The notes beneath the pieces are model-generated. The model was not told where the DNA came from, ran no database searches, and saw only the letters and a program-made list of their open reading frames with translations. The position numbers were made by a program, and so were the translations under genes. Shown here piece by piece: positions 10,150 to 20,655 of a stretch of 64,000 bases of DNA. Numbering within the stretch: position 1 is the stretch's first letter; every line of letters begins with the position of its first letter. The DNA comes from Warburgia ugandensis (taxonomy: Eukaryota; Streptophyta; Magnoliopsida; Canellales; Canellaceae), in contig CP141128.1 in the NCBI GenBank assembly GCA_035236585.1, forward strand, positions 26,441,618 through 26,505,617, given 5' to 3'.

Positions 10150-12656
10150 TGTGACAACCTGGGTTTTTTTTATGATGCAAATTTAATAAAAAGGCGAGAT
10201 CTCTTGTTTTAGAAATATGAAATGCATGAAATTCTTTTGGTTTTGGAAAGCAATCTTTTGTATAAAACCCCGAGTGTCAAAATACATTTCTAAATCATAT
10301 AGGCATGGCATAGTTTTAAATTGACTCTATTCCCAAGAAAGTGTTAGTCACAGCCTCAGCTACAGAGTGTAACTACAATCAAGTATCATTCACTGATAGA
10401 TAAGGTAAGGGTTTACTTACTGGCACTTAGTTCGGACATTCTCTATCACGGGTCTATCACCGTATATCCTGTCCTTAAGTGTTTACTTTGTGTCTGAGAA
10501 ATGTTGAGGACTGGGTGAGTATATACTATACTCAGTAGGAGTTCACTACTAGTTTTACAATGCATGCTATGTTTAAAATCATATGCTCTTTAAAACATGT
10601 GCATGTTTGAACACTCATGTTCAATATTGATATTAAAAACCATTGTCGAATTGGAATACTGACAACTTAAAGAATCACATAATCCAAGTCCAAAGTATCA
10701 TATATATCATAAACATAATGATATGCATAAGATGCTCAACTGAATCCAACTCATGGATATATGGTATGGTCGACCATCCTCATGTCATGCCATATGCAAT
10801 GCAAGTAAATCGTCAAAAACATAGGGCCCACTATGCCCACAACCTCCTTGCCATGTGGTCCTCGGGTACCTGGGGACACTCGGTCATAGCCTCCACGGGG
10901 CATATGACACCTCGACCCAGTGCCGTGACACCAGTGGTAGCCCCGTGTACCACATGCAGTCGACGTAGGGACATGCCTTTTTTTAGCGTGGTACCATTTC
11001 CTCCTAATAGTGGTAGAGGCTGGGAGGCCACCCTCGACCTCTCGGCATAACGCCCACGAGCTTACTAGCCCAAATCATATACGATCAATCAAGCAAAAAC
11101 CTCTTTTTCAAAACCTGTCCTCTTTAGGTCCCTCACAACTACCTACCCAGCGTCTTTTGGGCACTCCAGCATCTTTTGGTAACCCTCAAGGACATACAAT
11201 TTTTCAAAACTCAATAACCACAAATCATATAATTTATGCAATCATTTCCAAAACATGCCTATGCATAATGTATTTATCATATGCATGCTGAATTCATTTA
11301 TAAAATTAAGTCATGCTAAACAAGTCATATAACTTATACTTAAAACATGCATTCTCCAAACAATCATGGGCTCTTTTTAAAAGTCTAGTAGCGATAGAGC
11401 ACCTACCTGGTTTGGTCACGCTAGCCCCCTTGTCCTCATATGCTCCTGCTCATAGTTTAGGGGAACAAGGTTAGCTTAGCCTATTTCTATAGGTTTTAGA
11501 ATGGTTGATCTCACTACTTAGGCATTAAGGGTTCATTCCCACGCCTATGGGTCTCCTAAAGTCCTAACTGGGCCTTGGTATCGTCAGGTTTACAAAGGTT
11601 TAGTGGCCCTGCGCCACTATTATAGTTTAAGGGTCATGCCCACCTTAGATAGGGCCTTGATCAAGTATTTTATGGCTTGGGTGTGTCTGCGTCATCGATA
11701 CGGACACAATGCCTTTCGTGGCGCCTCAATCAGAGCCCTAGAACCCAAGTTATGGGCATTTTACTCTCAAGTATACATATAAGGCCCATACAAGGTGGAA
11801 GCCCAGGACGCTGACGCAACCCACGTCAGTGCGTGCGCCCTAGAGGGCACATCTACAGACGCACTGGGCTTCCGCCCGTCATTCTCAATTGTGGGCGCGT
11901 CCACGGACGCGCTCGTCAGGTTTCCTCAATGCACAAGACACGTTTTGGTTTGACAAAGACCTGGGCGTCCTAGGGATGTCCTGGTTCGACCTTGTCGAAC
12001 CAATACACCCCAGGGATCGTCCCTGGTTCCTTTGTGGCTCCCTAGAGCCCCATTTTGCATGGTTTTTCATGCAAAAATTTGGGGAAATTCATCCTAAGAC
12101 GAAGGGGGAGATGGGTTTGGAGGGGTTTTGGACATACCTGGTTTGTGGCCGGGTTTTTTTCACATTTTCTCCTCTTGCCTGCCTCTCCACGATGGGTTTT
12201 TCCCAAACTTTTGGGCTGCCATTGGAGGTGCTCAAGAGCTCTATTTATAGAGCTCGAAGAGGGTTCTGGAGGGGGTTCTTACCGCCATGGAATGGCGGTG
12301 GTTTCTCCCCTACACACCACCGTTCTAGAACCCTCTAGGAGGTTTGGGAAGAAGAGGGGTGCCCGTATCAAAATGCGTCCCTGTTTTTCTCAAGCCAAAT
12401 CCGTTTTTAATTTAAATTACACTTTTGCCCTTGAACTTCAAAGGACCATAACTTGCTCATTTTAACTCTGTTTTGAGTGATTTTGGTCTTGTTGGATTCC
12501 TTTTTCTGAGATGCACCTAAGGGTACTACTCTTAGGACCAAATTTCTGGGTCCAGTCAGGGTGAATAGTAAAATGACCAAAATACCCTTATCTTCAAAAA
12601 GTGAACTTTTTATTACTAACTTGGGATTTCAATGTTACAAAAATGGAGTCATTACA
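10150..12656 (-). mobile_element. C1 5' LTR
   Basis: A 2,507-base LTR. On minus it starts TGTAATGACTCC and ends GGTTGTCACA just before the primer site. The 12640-12656 terminus is fixed by the outer target duplication. It includes the TATA palindrome (12236-12255), CpG-rich 'gcgcgtccacggacgcgc'-like palindromic pieces near 11890 and the shared 'gtaggtgctctatcgctactagac' block near 11385-11410. The 149- and 136-codon frames within it on plus are antisense to the LTR and have no domains. Confidence 0.88.
12236..12255 (-). promoter_or_regulatory. C1 LTR TATA box within a perfect palindrome
   Basis: The minus strand reads GAGCTCTATAAATAGAGCTC, identical to the C2 site. It would drive minus-strand transcription toward 10150. 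Confidence 0.7.
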
Positions 12657-12661
12657 CTCAT

Positions 12662-13800
12662 CCATAACCAATGTAAAAAGGTATGGATTCAATACTGATC
12701 CTTGGTGCAATCTTATAGTGACAAGAAAATCACTAGTCTCACCACTAGTGGTCTTGACATTTATTACTTTCTCTCATACATATATTTAATTATGTCTATA
12801 TATCCTTGCTAAACCCTTTCCTTGCCAAATACCCTCCATATTAACTCTCAAGTGACTGTATCATAAGCTTTCTCTAAGTCAATAAAGACCATGTGAAGGT
12901 CTTTCCTCCTCTCCCTATATTTCTCTTTTAGTTGTCTTAATAAGAAAATAGCTTCCATGGTAGACATCTCAGGCATGAAACCAAACTAGTTCTTTGATTC
13001 ACTTATCTCATGTTGTAGCCTCTTCTCAATCACTCTTTCAAAATCATGGTGTGACTCGTATGTCTCCTTTATTCTAGTAAATTGGTACAATGGAGCTTTT
13101 CCTCCATTCATTGGGATTTTCTTCAATTTTATAATCTTGTTAAAAAACTTGGCCAACCAAATTACTCCAGTATCTCCCATATGCTTCCAAACCTCTATTG
13201 GTATACCTTCAGACCCCATGGCCTTTCCTGATTTCAATTTTTCCAAGGCCTCTTTCACTTTAGGTATTCTAATCCTATGTTCATATCTATAATGTCCAAT
13301 GTTATTTAGGTTTTCATTATTTTCAATCTTGATATTCTTAGAGTCATTGTCATTTAATAATTTTTTAAAGTAAGTTCCCCAACTTTGTTTCATCCTGTCA
13401 TCATTTTTGACTAGTACCCTTTGTTCATCACTTTGAATGCACCTCACATAGTCTATGTCCTTATCCTTCTCTTCTCTTATTTTTACAAGTTTAAACGCAT
13501 CTTTCTCACCTTCTCTTGATCCTAGTCTACTATAGAGGTCATTATATGTCTTGAGTTTAGCCTCACTATTCTCTATCAACCCTTTCAGCATTCTTATACT
13601 ATTTATATTTTTCATTATTTTTAGTCTTCTTCCATGCTTTAAAACACACTCATTTTTATTTAATAACATTTTGCACTGTTTCACCATGTTTCCTTTACTA
13701 ATTGTCTTTTACCTTAAAATACTCCTAAGACATCTTTTGTCACTTTCTTTATGCACTCAGCCATATTAGTCCACATAGTGTTTACTTCTGTTTCATAGTT
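12662..13800 (-). pseudogene. LINE reverse transcriptase, N-terminal half
   Basis: A 233-codon open stretch (13687-12986) carries the RTE pre-RT and finger regions: 'YNDLYSRLGSREGEKD', 'DIDYVRCIQSDEQRVLVK', 'KSGKAMGSEGIPIEVWKHMG' and 'ERVIEKRLQHEISESKN'. Further left, in other frames, come '[12 protein letters not shown]' and the palm motif A 'FIDLEKAYD' (12860-12893), then 'PYLFTLVMDELT' up to the C1 insertion. The FADD motif is on the other side of C1. This is the longest undisturbed coding stretch in the LINE, but it is frameshifted relative to its flanks. The family's role is reverse transcription of its own RNA at nicked target DNA. Confidence 0.9.
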
Positions 13801-13863
13801 CTAGTTTCCTTCTATCACAAACTTATTTGTGAATGAGGTTATTTTCTCTCCTTTTCAATTCCA

Positions 13864-14810
13864 TCACTTAGTTCTTGCATGCCTATTAAGTTCATTTCCT
13901 TTCTTCCATCTTTTAATATAGATATCCATAACCATTAACCTATGTTGTGTGTTTAAACTCTCAATGAGTATCACCTTACAATCCTTACACATTGATATTT
14001 TGATATTCCTAAGTAGAAAAGATTCTAAATGGATTTTATTGAGTCCACTTTTAAAGGTTATTAAGTATTCATCCCTCTTCTTAAAGAATGTATTTGCAAT
14101 GGCTAGGTTATATGCCAAAGAAAAATTGAGGACGGTTTCCCCTATCTCATTTCTTTATCTTACACCATACCCTCCATCTATCCTATCATGTCCTTCCTTT
14201 TCTTTTCCTACATGGCCATTTAAGTCTGCTCCTATAGCCATCCCTTCAATGTTGGGAATTTCTTGTATGACTCCCTCCATATCTACCCAATATTGTCTCT
14301 TGATTCTATCTTCTAACCCTACTTGTGGTGTGTATGCACTTATAACATTTATGATTTGCTCTCCTAGAACAAGTTTTATTATTATAATTCTATCACTGAT
14401 TCTTTTAATGTCCACAACTTTATCCTTTAATTCTTTATCCACTATTATTCTCATGCCATTTTTGTTATTATCCTTTCCTAGGTACTAGAGTTTATACCCA
14501 TCGATTTCTTTAGTTTTAGCCCCTTTACACTTAGTTTCTTGGAAAGAAGTGATGTTGACTCTCCTACATTTCATCGTATCTACTAACTTTGATTCTTACA
14601 TATCAATGTCTCTACATTCCATGTGGTGATACAAATCTCATGCTCTTGAGATAGCCTATTTATTGGTGCAATTCTCCATTTCCATGGCATGAAACCATGC
14701 CCATTTTTCACTGCACCTGGGTTTTGATGCAGTGCATTGCTTTTGAGGGGAGGCTCTAATAGCCCTTGCCCATTTTCTACTACACCTAGGATCTGATGTA
14801 TCACATCACT
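13864..14810 (-). pseudogene. LINE apurinic-type endonuclease domain
   Basis: Minus-strand frames give, in order, 'ITTWNVETL' (start of an APE-type endonuclease, about 14620), 'VISAYTPQVGLEDRIK', 'EIPNIEGMAIGADLNGHVG' (the catalytic GxDxNxH-like block), 'MAYNLAIANTFFKKRDEYLITF' and 'LNTQHRLMVMDI'. These match the plant RTE endonuclease along its length. At least two frame changes and some stops disable it. In this family the domain nicks target DNA to prime reverse transcription. Confidence 0.88.
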
Positions 14811-14905
14811 TATGGGGAAATGTCCTAGTAACCCTTATCCATTTTTAACTGCACCCAGGATCCGATGCAGCACACTGTTTATGGGGGATACCCTAGCTTG
14901 AGGGA
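14698..14905 (-). repeat. Three ~70-bp tandem repeats at the LINE N-terminus
   Basis: Units beginning CCATTTTT(C) at 14701, 14769 and 14839 share 'actgcacctgggttttgatgcagtgc'-like sequence. On minus they read as repeated 'GAVKNGHGF' / 'GVVENGQGL' peptides just upstream of the endonuclease. They lie at the very start of the ORF or in the 5' leader. Confidence 0.7.
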
Positions 14906-15140
14906 ATGTCAGTTTTTTGTTCATGTCGTGTTAAGGTTCTCATACTTTAAAGAAGCTGGAGATGATTTTCATTATCTTCTCTTCTTACTTACACACTAAT
15001 ATACAAATGCATATTTATTTGCATGGAGGAATAAAAAAAGTCAAAATCAAAATCATCTTCAACTTCTTCCTTACTGGTTGGCACTTGATGCAAGAACCTC
15101 CTCCTTTTTCATCTAGGCTTGGGACTAACTTTGATGGAGT
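14906..15140 (-). mobile_element. LINE 5' end
   Basis: Non-coding sequence between the 70-bp repeats and the right-hand target duplication (15141-15156). It is assigned to the LINE only because the E2 LTR resumes beyond the duplication. Confidence 0.55.
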
Positions 15141-16200
15141 TAGCACCTTCCTACAGTTCTACTTCTAATTCCCATCCTATGTTACCTATCCATTTAACTA
15201 CCCTTCCCTACTTCCTTATCCCCTCCCTCTTATCTCTTAGGATAGAAGTCTAGCAACCTTAGAAGATTGAACTCACCTATAGAAGCCACAAGGGCTTCCA
15301 CGTGAAAAACATATAGGAGAGGGGAAGCCTCACTCCTTACGTTGGTCCTCCACCTATTGCTCCACATTTCCATCCTCCTTTCAAGCCTTCCAAGTTGAAA
15401 TCTTCCAAGCTTTAGGTTGGTTGTCCTTGCTCTTTTTCATTCTTTGTTGCTTTGATTTGTTTTCTAGTTCCATTCCTTTCTTTCCGTGCTTGTTTTATGT
15501 TGATTCTTTTATTCTTATTTATGCTTCGATCCTTGTATTCAAAGGTCACTAATCTCTTGTACTGACAGCCATGAGATAGTGACCTTTGAATGAAGTTATT
15601 AGTCCCTTAAATCTTCTTCAATTTCTTGCTTTCCATTGCTCTCATTCCCATTTACTTCAATATCTTTCTCTTTGGTTCTCTTTCGAGTTCACATGCATAC
15701 AATTGTGGAAGTTGGATCATATGAGTTGAAGTCAAGAAGTCTTATTTTTATGGTCATGAAGTAGGAACACCAATCTTGTAACAAATTTCATTCAATAATT
15801 GAAGTTTTGTTCCATGCAATTGTCATATGCTTTCATGTACACCGTGTTGTTTGATAATTCTTTAGTTTGCATTCTTAGTTTAGATCCTGTTTAGGTTTAC
15901 TTATTTCTTGTTAAGTTTAGTTACATGCTAGTGTGGCCTTAGAAAGTTCCTAAGTTTAGTTTTTAGAAAGTTTCTTGATTTAGGAAAGTTTTATTTTTAG
16001 AAAGTTCCCAATAATTAAAATTTCCTAGATTAATTCATTATAGTTTTGCATCGAATACATGTTAGTTGGGAAAGTTTCTAATTTTTTTTTAAGATCTTTA
16101 TTTTTATAAAGTTTCCTTAGTTGTAGTTTCTAATTTCATGCATGTTTCCTCTTTCATGTTGTTTAAATTCCTATTTTAATCAATGCAATCTTTCTTAGGC
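15141..16200 (+). mobile_element. E2 5' LTR, right part
   Basis: Continuation of the LTR after the LINE. It shares with the E4 LTR (about 32460-33800) a 'ttgctttgatttgttttct'-like run, the stem-loop at 15537-15591, and the downstream 'gtttaggaaagttt' and 'agaaagttcc' repeats. The 3' boundary is decayed: the 'ggctagaataaattattt' piece near 16200 corresponds to 'ggctaggttagatagttt' near the end of other copies, and the primer site is not recognisable. Confidence 0.65.
15537..15591 (+). promoter_or_regulatory. TGACAGC stem-loop in E2 LTR
   Basis: Arms 15537-15556 (ATTCAAAGGTCACTAATCTC) and 15573-15591 pair over 19 bases with one bulged base; the apical loop contains ACTGACAGCCA. Homologous hairpins with different arms occur in the E4 and E5 LTRs. 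Confidence 0.7.
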
Positions 16201-16680
16201 TAGAATAAATTATTTAATCAAGATCTAATCAAAATACAATTCCATAAGATTTCTTGTGGCCCCAAGCTTAATCACTACATTAGTATCTAAACGACTATCT
16301 CTGCCTACACATCCTATGATTTATATTACCTAGGCTAATTGAGTGATGTGTAAAGTGGTTGATTTAGCAGGGATTTAATTGGTAAGCAGTTGTACAAGTT
16401 TGAAAGAGAGGAGGAGCTATCTAGATTAGGTTAATCTAAAAGCTACTCCCCTTACAAAAATCATCATAATCAAAACAACTCCTACCTTATTGCAATGATT
16501 TCTTTGATTGTGTCCTTTGTTTGTTCATCATTAGAAGTTGCTTCATATAGTTTAGGTCTCTAAAAATAAATTTTTTTAAAAATTATTGTATGCATTGGAT
16601 ACGCGACGAAACTAGAAAGTTAGTCAAACCAATCTAATACAACGTACCACTAGATTAGTTGCCCACAGTGGTAGATCAAG
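16201..16680 (+). mobile_element. E2 leader
   Basis: Non-coding. It matches the E3 leader (25023-25500), for example 'ggtaagcagttgtacaagtttgaaagagagg' against 'ggcaagcggtgggacaagtttgaaagagagg', and an 'actagattagtt' phrase before gag. Confidence 0.65.
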
Positions 16681-18380
16681 TTGATCAAGGGGGAAATCCA
16701 TCTCCTAGAAATAATGGAGATGAAATTGATCCTCAAATTCTCCTTGAAGATGGATCATCACCTAGTGTGGATGATGAAGATCTTCCATGATAGATGAATA
16801 ATTCACTACCATATAGAGATTTGAGAAAGAATCAACAAAGGGAATGGAATTTAAATAAACATGAGGACAATTGGAATAACCAACATCCTCATGGGAGAAC
16901 ATTACGAGATTACCTTTAGCCTACTCATACAAGCATAATATCATGTGACATTCTACCCAGAATGCTGGTGTGATTGAGTTAAATAGGAGTAATTCTATTA
17001 CTTCCTACATTTCACGGGTTGGATAGTGAGAGTCCTTACCTACACTTAAAAGAATTCATTGAAGCATGCACTACACATCACACACAAAACATTGGATTAA
17101 ATACCATATATAACTATCTATTTCCTTTTTCCCTAAAGGAAAAAAAGCTAAGATGTGGTTTAATGCACTGTCAATAGGCTCAAAACAAACCTAGCAAGAC
17201 ATGACAAGGGAGTTGTTGAAAAATTTCTTTCCGACCCATAAAACCAATACTCCTCACCAAAAGAACATGAACTTTACCCAGAAGGATAATGAAACCTTCT
17301 ACCAATGTTGGAAAAGATTCAAGGATTTGTTGTTGACTGGTCTACTTCATGGATACAAAACTTAGTGCATTATTAGCTTCTTTTCAAACAAACAACCAAA
17401 AGAGGCTCAAGAGTACTTCGAATGGCTAATCGAGAGTGGTTGAACATGGGCATATTTGGATATGTCAAGGCACACTATATCTTCTAAGAGAGGCATCTAT
17501 GCCATGAATGAAAAAAATGACATGAATGCAAAGATAGCTTCCCTAGCTAGAAAAGTACAGCCCATAGAAATGGGGAAAGCTACCTCTAAGAAGGTTGAAC
17601 AAGTATGTGGTATTTGTGAAAGTACTACACACCTACTCAAGAATGCCCTACAATCTTTTATATACTGCAGGAATAGTTGAATGCCTTAAATTCATATAAA
17701 TGACCATTTTTTTCATATTCTAAGAGACACAACCACAATTGGAGAAATCATCCCAACTTCAACTGGTGAAATGAACTAAATGTTTATGCCTCACACTAGG
17801 GCCCCTTGTACTCCTAGACCATATATGCCTCCACCAAAGAGGTCAGTGGAGGAAAATCTTTAGCAATTCATCCAAAACTAAAAAGGGAAAAATGCCCAAC
17901 TTGAAGCATCTATGAGTAATATGAAAAACATGTTCACACAATTCTTGCAAACTATGGAAAAAGGAAAATTTCGTACTCAACTACAAGAAAACCCCAAAGG
18001 TGCACATGTGGTCAGGTCAAAGGGTTCTTTCGACAAAAACATGAAACAAACTATTTCAATCACCACTCTTTGAAATGGAAAGGTGCTTCAAAAGAATGGT
18101 CCCACTAAGGCTGATAAAACTAATGAGACTTTAGGCCAAGGAAAAGCCAAACATTGAGGACACTGTAGAGAAAACTAACCCTCCCACTAACTCAAGTCCC
18201 ATCCCACTTTCATTTCAACAACGGTTGTGTCAAATTCCTAAGGTAGCTTCCAATGATGAGATCTTAGATATTTTTAAACAAGTTAAGATCAACATTCCTA
18301 TCTTAGATGCCATCAAATAGAACCTGTTATGTGCTAAGTTTTTTAAAGACCTTTGCATTGTTGAATGGAAGTTGAATTTG
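16681..18380 (+). pseudogene. E2 gag (Athila/Tat-like), disrupted
   Basis: Plus-strand frames give the order seen in Athila/Tat gag: 'FHGLDSESPYLHLKEFIEAC' (about 17010-17080), 'LFPFSLKEKK' (about 17125), 'FFPTHKTNTPHQKNMNFTQKD' (about 17230-17290), 'FYQCWKRFKDLLL', then a zinc-knuckle remnant 'CGICESTTHLLKNA' (about 17615; the last Cys is lost), and a coiled-coil-like 'QLEASMSNMKNMFTQFLQTMEKG' (about 17900-17970). Near 18270 'IFKQVKINIPILDAIK' marks the gag-protease linker. Many stops and frameshifts are present. Gag would form the capsid-like particle in the cytoplasm. The protein is not functional. Confidence 0.82.
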
Positions 18381-19306
18381 CACAAGAAGGCTTTCTTGAC
18401 TGAACAAGTCAGTTCGATCCTTTAATATCACATATCACTAAATATAAAGATCTAGGTGCCCAACTCTCACTTGTATAATTGGAAACAGCAAGATAAATCA
18501 TGTTTTTTTTTATTTGGGATCTATTATGAATCTACTACAATATTTGATATATGAGAAGCTTGGTCTGAGAGAACTTCAACCAACTACCACTACCTTCTAG
18601 CAAGTTGACAGATCTATCAAAATACCTAGAGGCATTAGAGGATATACTTGTCCAAGTAGAATAATTCTATTTCTAGTAGGCCTTTAGTTTTGGCAATGTA
18701 ACTTGGTTTGAATGAAAGGAACAAAATATCAATAATTCTTGGGCGATGATCTTTAGCCATATCCAATGCCTTAATCAATTATTGAAATGGTGTGATGAAG
18801 CTATCCTTTGGAAATATGACACCGGAATTGAACATTTTTTAACATCTACAAGTAGCCAAGAGAATCTATTGATAACTTACACAATGTCTACATGATAAGT
18901 TCAATTGTGCGAGATCAGTTTGCTAAGTCTTCCAATTAGATCCATTAGAGGCTTGTTTGGCCCATTTTATTGAATTTCATTTAGATGCATTAATAGAGGA
19001 AGTTAATGCCCTCCTTGATTCTATGCCTATTATGGACACAACAAAATGGCAACCTTAGTTTGAGGAATTGCTACCTAGGAATCCACTCCCCTTCCATCTT
19101 CAGTTGAACCTCCTAAACTAGAGCTAAAAACTCTACCAGCTAATCTAAGTATGAATACTTTGGAGACATGGAGACTTTTCTTGTCATTATCTCCTCCCAA
19201 TTAGAAACATCCAAGGAGTAGTAGTTAATTTTGACTTTAAAGGGATACAAAGGCATTATAGGTTGGACCTTGGCGGATATTATAAGAATTAACCCTTTAA
19301 TATGGG
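18381..19306 (+). pseudogene. E2 protease region, copy 1 of a tandem duplication
   Basis: Contains the retropepsin-type stretch around 18530-18600 ('YLIYEKLGLRELQPTT'), then 'NALINY..GVMKLSFGNMTPELNIF', the linker 'DPLEACLAHF..DALIEEVNALLDSMPIMDTTKWQP' and 'LPANL..YLG', all characteristic of the Athila/Tat gag-pol linker. It is broken by stops. Its end (19291-19304) is followed directly by a second copy of the same ~0.9 kb starting again at 'cacaagaaggctttcttgac'. Confidence 0.8.
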
Positions 19307-20200
19307 CACAAGAAGGCTTTCTTGACCAAACAAGTCAATTTGATCCTTCATTATCACATATCACTAAATATAAAGATCTAGGTGCCCAACTCACACTTGT
19401 ATAATTGGCAACTATAAGATAAATCATGCTTTCCTTGATTTGGGATCTACTATGAATCTACTACAATATTTGATACACAAGCAGCTTGGTCTGAGAGAAC
19501 TTCAACCAACTACCACTACCTTTCAACAAGCCAATAGATCTTTCGAAATACCTAGAGGGGCATCTATTGCGAATAGACCTTTTAGTTGTGGACACAGACC
19601 TTAGGTTGAATGAAAGGAACAAAATACCGGTAATTCTTGGGTGATGATTTTTGGCCACATCCGATGCCTTAATCAATTATTGAAATGGCGTGATGAAGCT
19701 ATCATTTGGAAATATGACACTGGAACTGAACATTTTTAACATCTCCAAGTAGCTAAGAGAATCTATTGATAACTTGCATAGTGTCTACATGATAAGTTCA
19801 ATTGTGCAAGATCAATTTGGTAACTCTTCCAATTAAATCCATTGGAGGCTTGTTTGGCTCATTTTAATGAATTTCATGAGGATGCATTAATAGAGGAAAT
19901 TAATGCCCTCCTTGATTCTATGCTATTATGGACATAGTAAAATGTCAACCTTAGTTTGAGGAATTGCTACCTAGGAATCCACTCTCCTTCCGTCTTTAGT
20001 TGAACCTCCTAAACTAGGGCTAAAAACTCTACCGGCTAATCTCAAGTATGCATACTTAGGAAACATAAAGACTTTTATTGTCATTATCTCCTTCTAATTA
20101 GAAACATCCTAGGAGGAGCAATTAATTCAGATTTTAAAGGGGTACAAGGCACTAAAGGTTGGACCCTGGCAAAAATTATAAGAATTAACCCTTTAATATG
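19307..20200 (+). pseudogene. E2 protease region, copy 2 of a tandem duplication
   Basis: Repeats 18381-19306 with about 90% or better similarity by eye, and retains 'AFLDLGSTMNLLQYLIHKQLGLRELQPTT', whose DLG is the expected position of the catalytic aspartate motif. The linker after it leads correctly into RT, so the downstream copy is the one joined to the rest of pol. The duplication is specific to E2; E3, E5 and E6 have single copies where visible. Confidence 0.8.
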
Positions 20201-20655
20201 CACTCATAGTCAAATGCAGCTTAGGCTGAATCTAAATATGAAAGATATGGTTAGGAAAGAAGTTCATAAATTACTCTATGTGGGGATGATCTACCCATAA
20301 GTAATAGCTAATGAGTGAGTCCAACCTAAGTGGTACTTAAGAAATCTAGAGTAACAATTGTCCTCAACACCGACAGTGAAATCAATCTTACTCGAGTTAC
20401 GACTAATTGACATATGTGTATTGATTATAGAAAGTTAAATGTTGTCACTCTAAAGGACCACTTCCCATTGCTATTTGTTGATCAAATGTTGGAAATGGTA
20501 GTAGGACGAAAGTTCTAATGTTTTCTATATAGTTATATCGGATACAACTAGATAGATATCACACTTGAAGACTAGGAAAAGACTACATTCACTTGTCATT
20601 TTGATACCTTTGCTTATAAAAGAATTCCATTTCGATTATGTAATGCTCCTACAAC
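20201..20655 (+). pseudogene. E2 reverse transcriptase, N-terminal part
   Basis: Frames give 'MVRKEVHKLLYVGMIYP', 'TDSEINLTRVT', 'CIDYRKLNVVTLKDHFPLLFVDQMLEMVVGRKF', 'IGYNQIDITLED.EKTTFTCHFDTFAYKRIPFRLCNAPTT', the fingers and first palm of Athila/Tat RT. The sequence stops at 20655 where the C3 LTR begins, before the catalytic FxDD motif. The rest of this pol was not found in the window. Confidence 0.85.

Larger units (their letters stand above)
5478..12656 (-). mobile_element. C1: chromovirus-type Ty3/gypsy element, minus strand, rearranged
   Basis: The outer ends are TGTGACAACC at 5478 and CATTACA at 12656, with target duplications CTCAT at 5473-5477 and 12657-12661. Read on minus it has a 5' LTR (12656-10150), a TGGTATCAGAGC primer site, a short leader and the first nine codons of gag. 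Its 3' LTR (5478-6692) is truncated. Nearly all of gag-pol is missing, replaced by the 3' end of C2 in the opposite orientation. The simplest history is insertion of C2 into C1 gag, then one deletion running from the C1 3' LTR into C2 pol. Confidence 0.85.
1897..15140 (-). mobile_element. RTE-clade non-LTR retrotransposon (LINE), interrupted twice
   Basis: Read on the minus strand, the pieces give endonuclease, reverse transcriptase, C-terminal domain and a simple-repeat tail, in the order of plant RTE elements. S1 (2140-4872) and C1 (5478-12656) are inserted. Removing both, each with one copy of its target duplication, leaves about 3,320 bases, a normal full length for a plant RTE LINE. Each insertion has a 5-base target duplication, and the coding sequence reads across both sites, which confirms the order of events. 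The frame carries multiple stops and frameshifts, so the element is dead. A ~16-base target duplication flanks it, in the LTR of E2. Confidence 0.9.

Noticed and set aside
10643..12465. ORFs of 93-149 codons on plus
   Set aside because: They are antisense to the C1 LTR and have shorter counterparts in other LTR copies (for example 5974-6622), as expected of LTR homology and not of genes.
13949..14488. 179-codon plus-strand ORF with hydrophobic, membrane-like segments
   Set aside because: It is the antisense shadow of the LINE endonuclease. Hydrophobic look comes from the complement of a Lys/Glu/Ile-rich coding strand.
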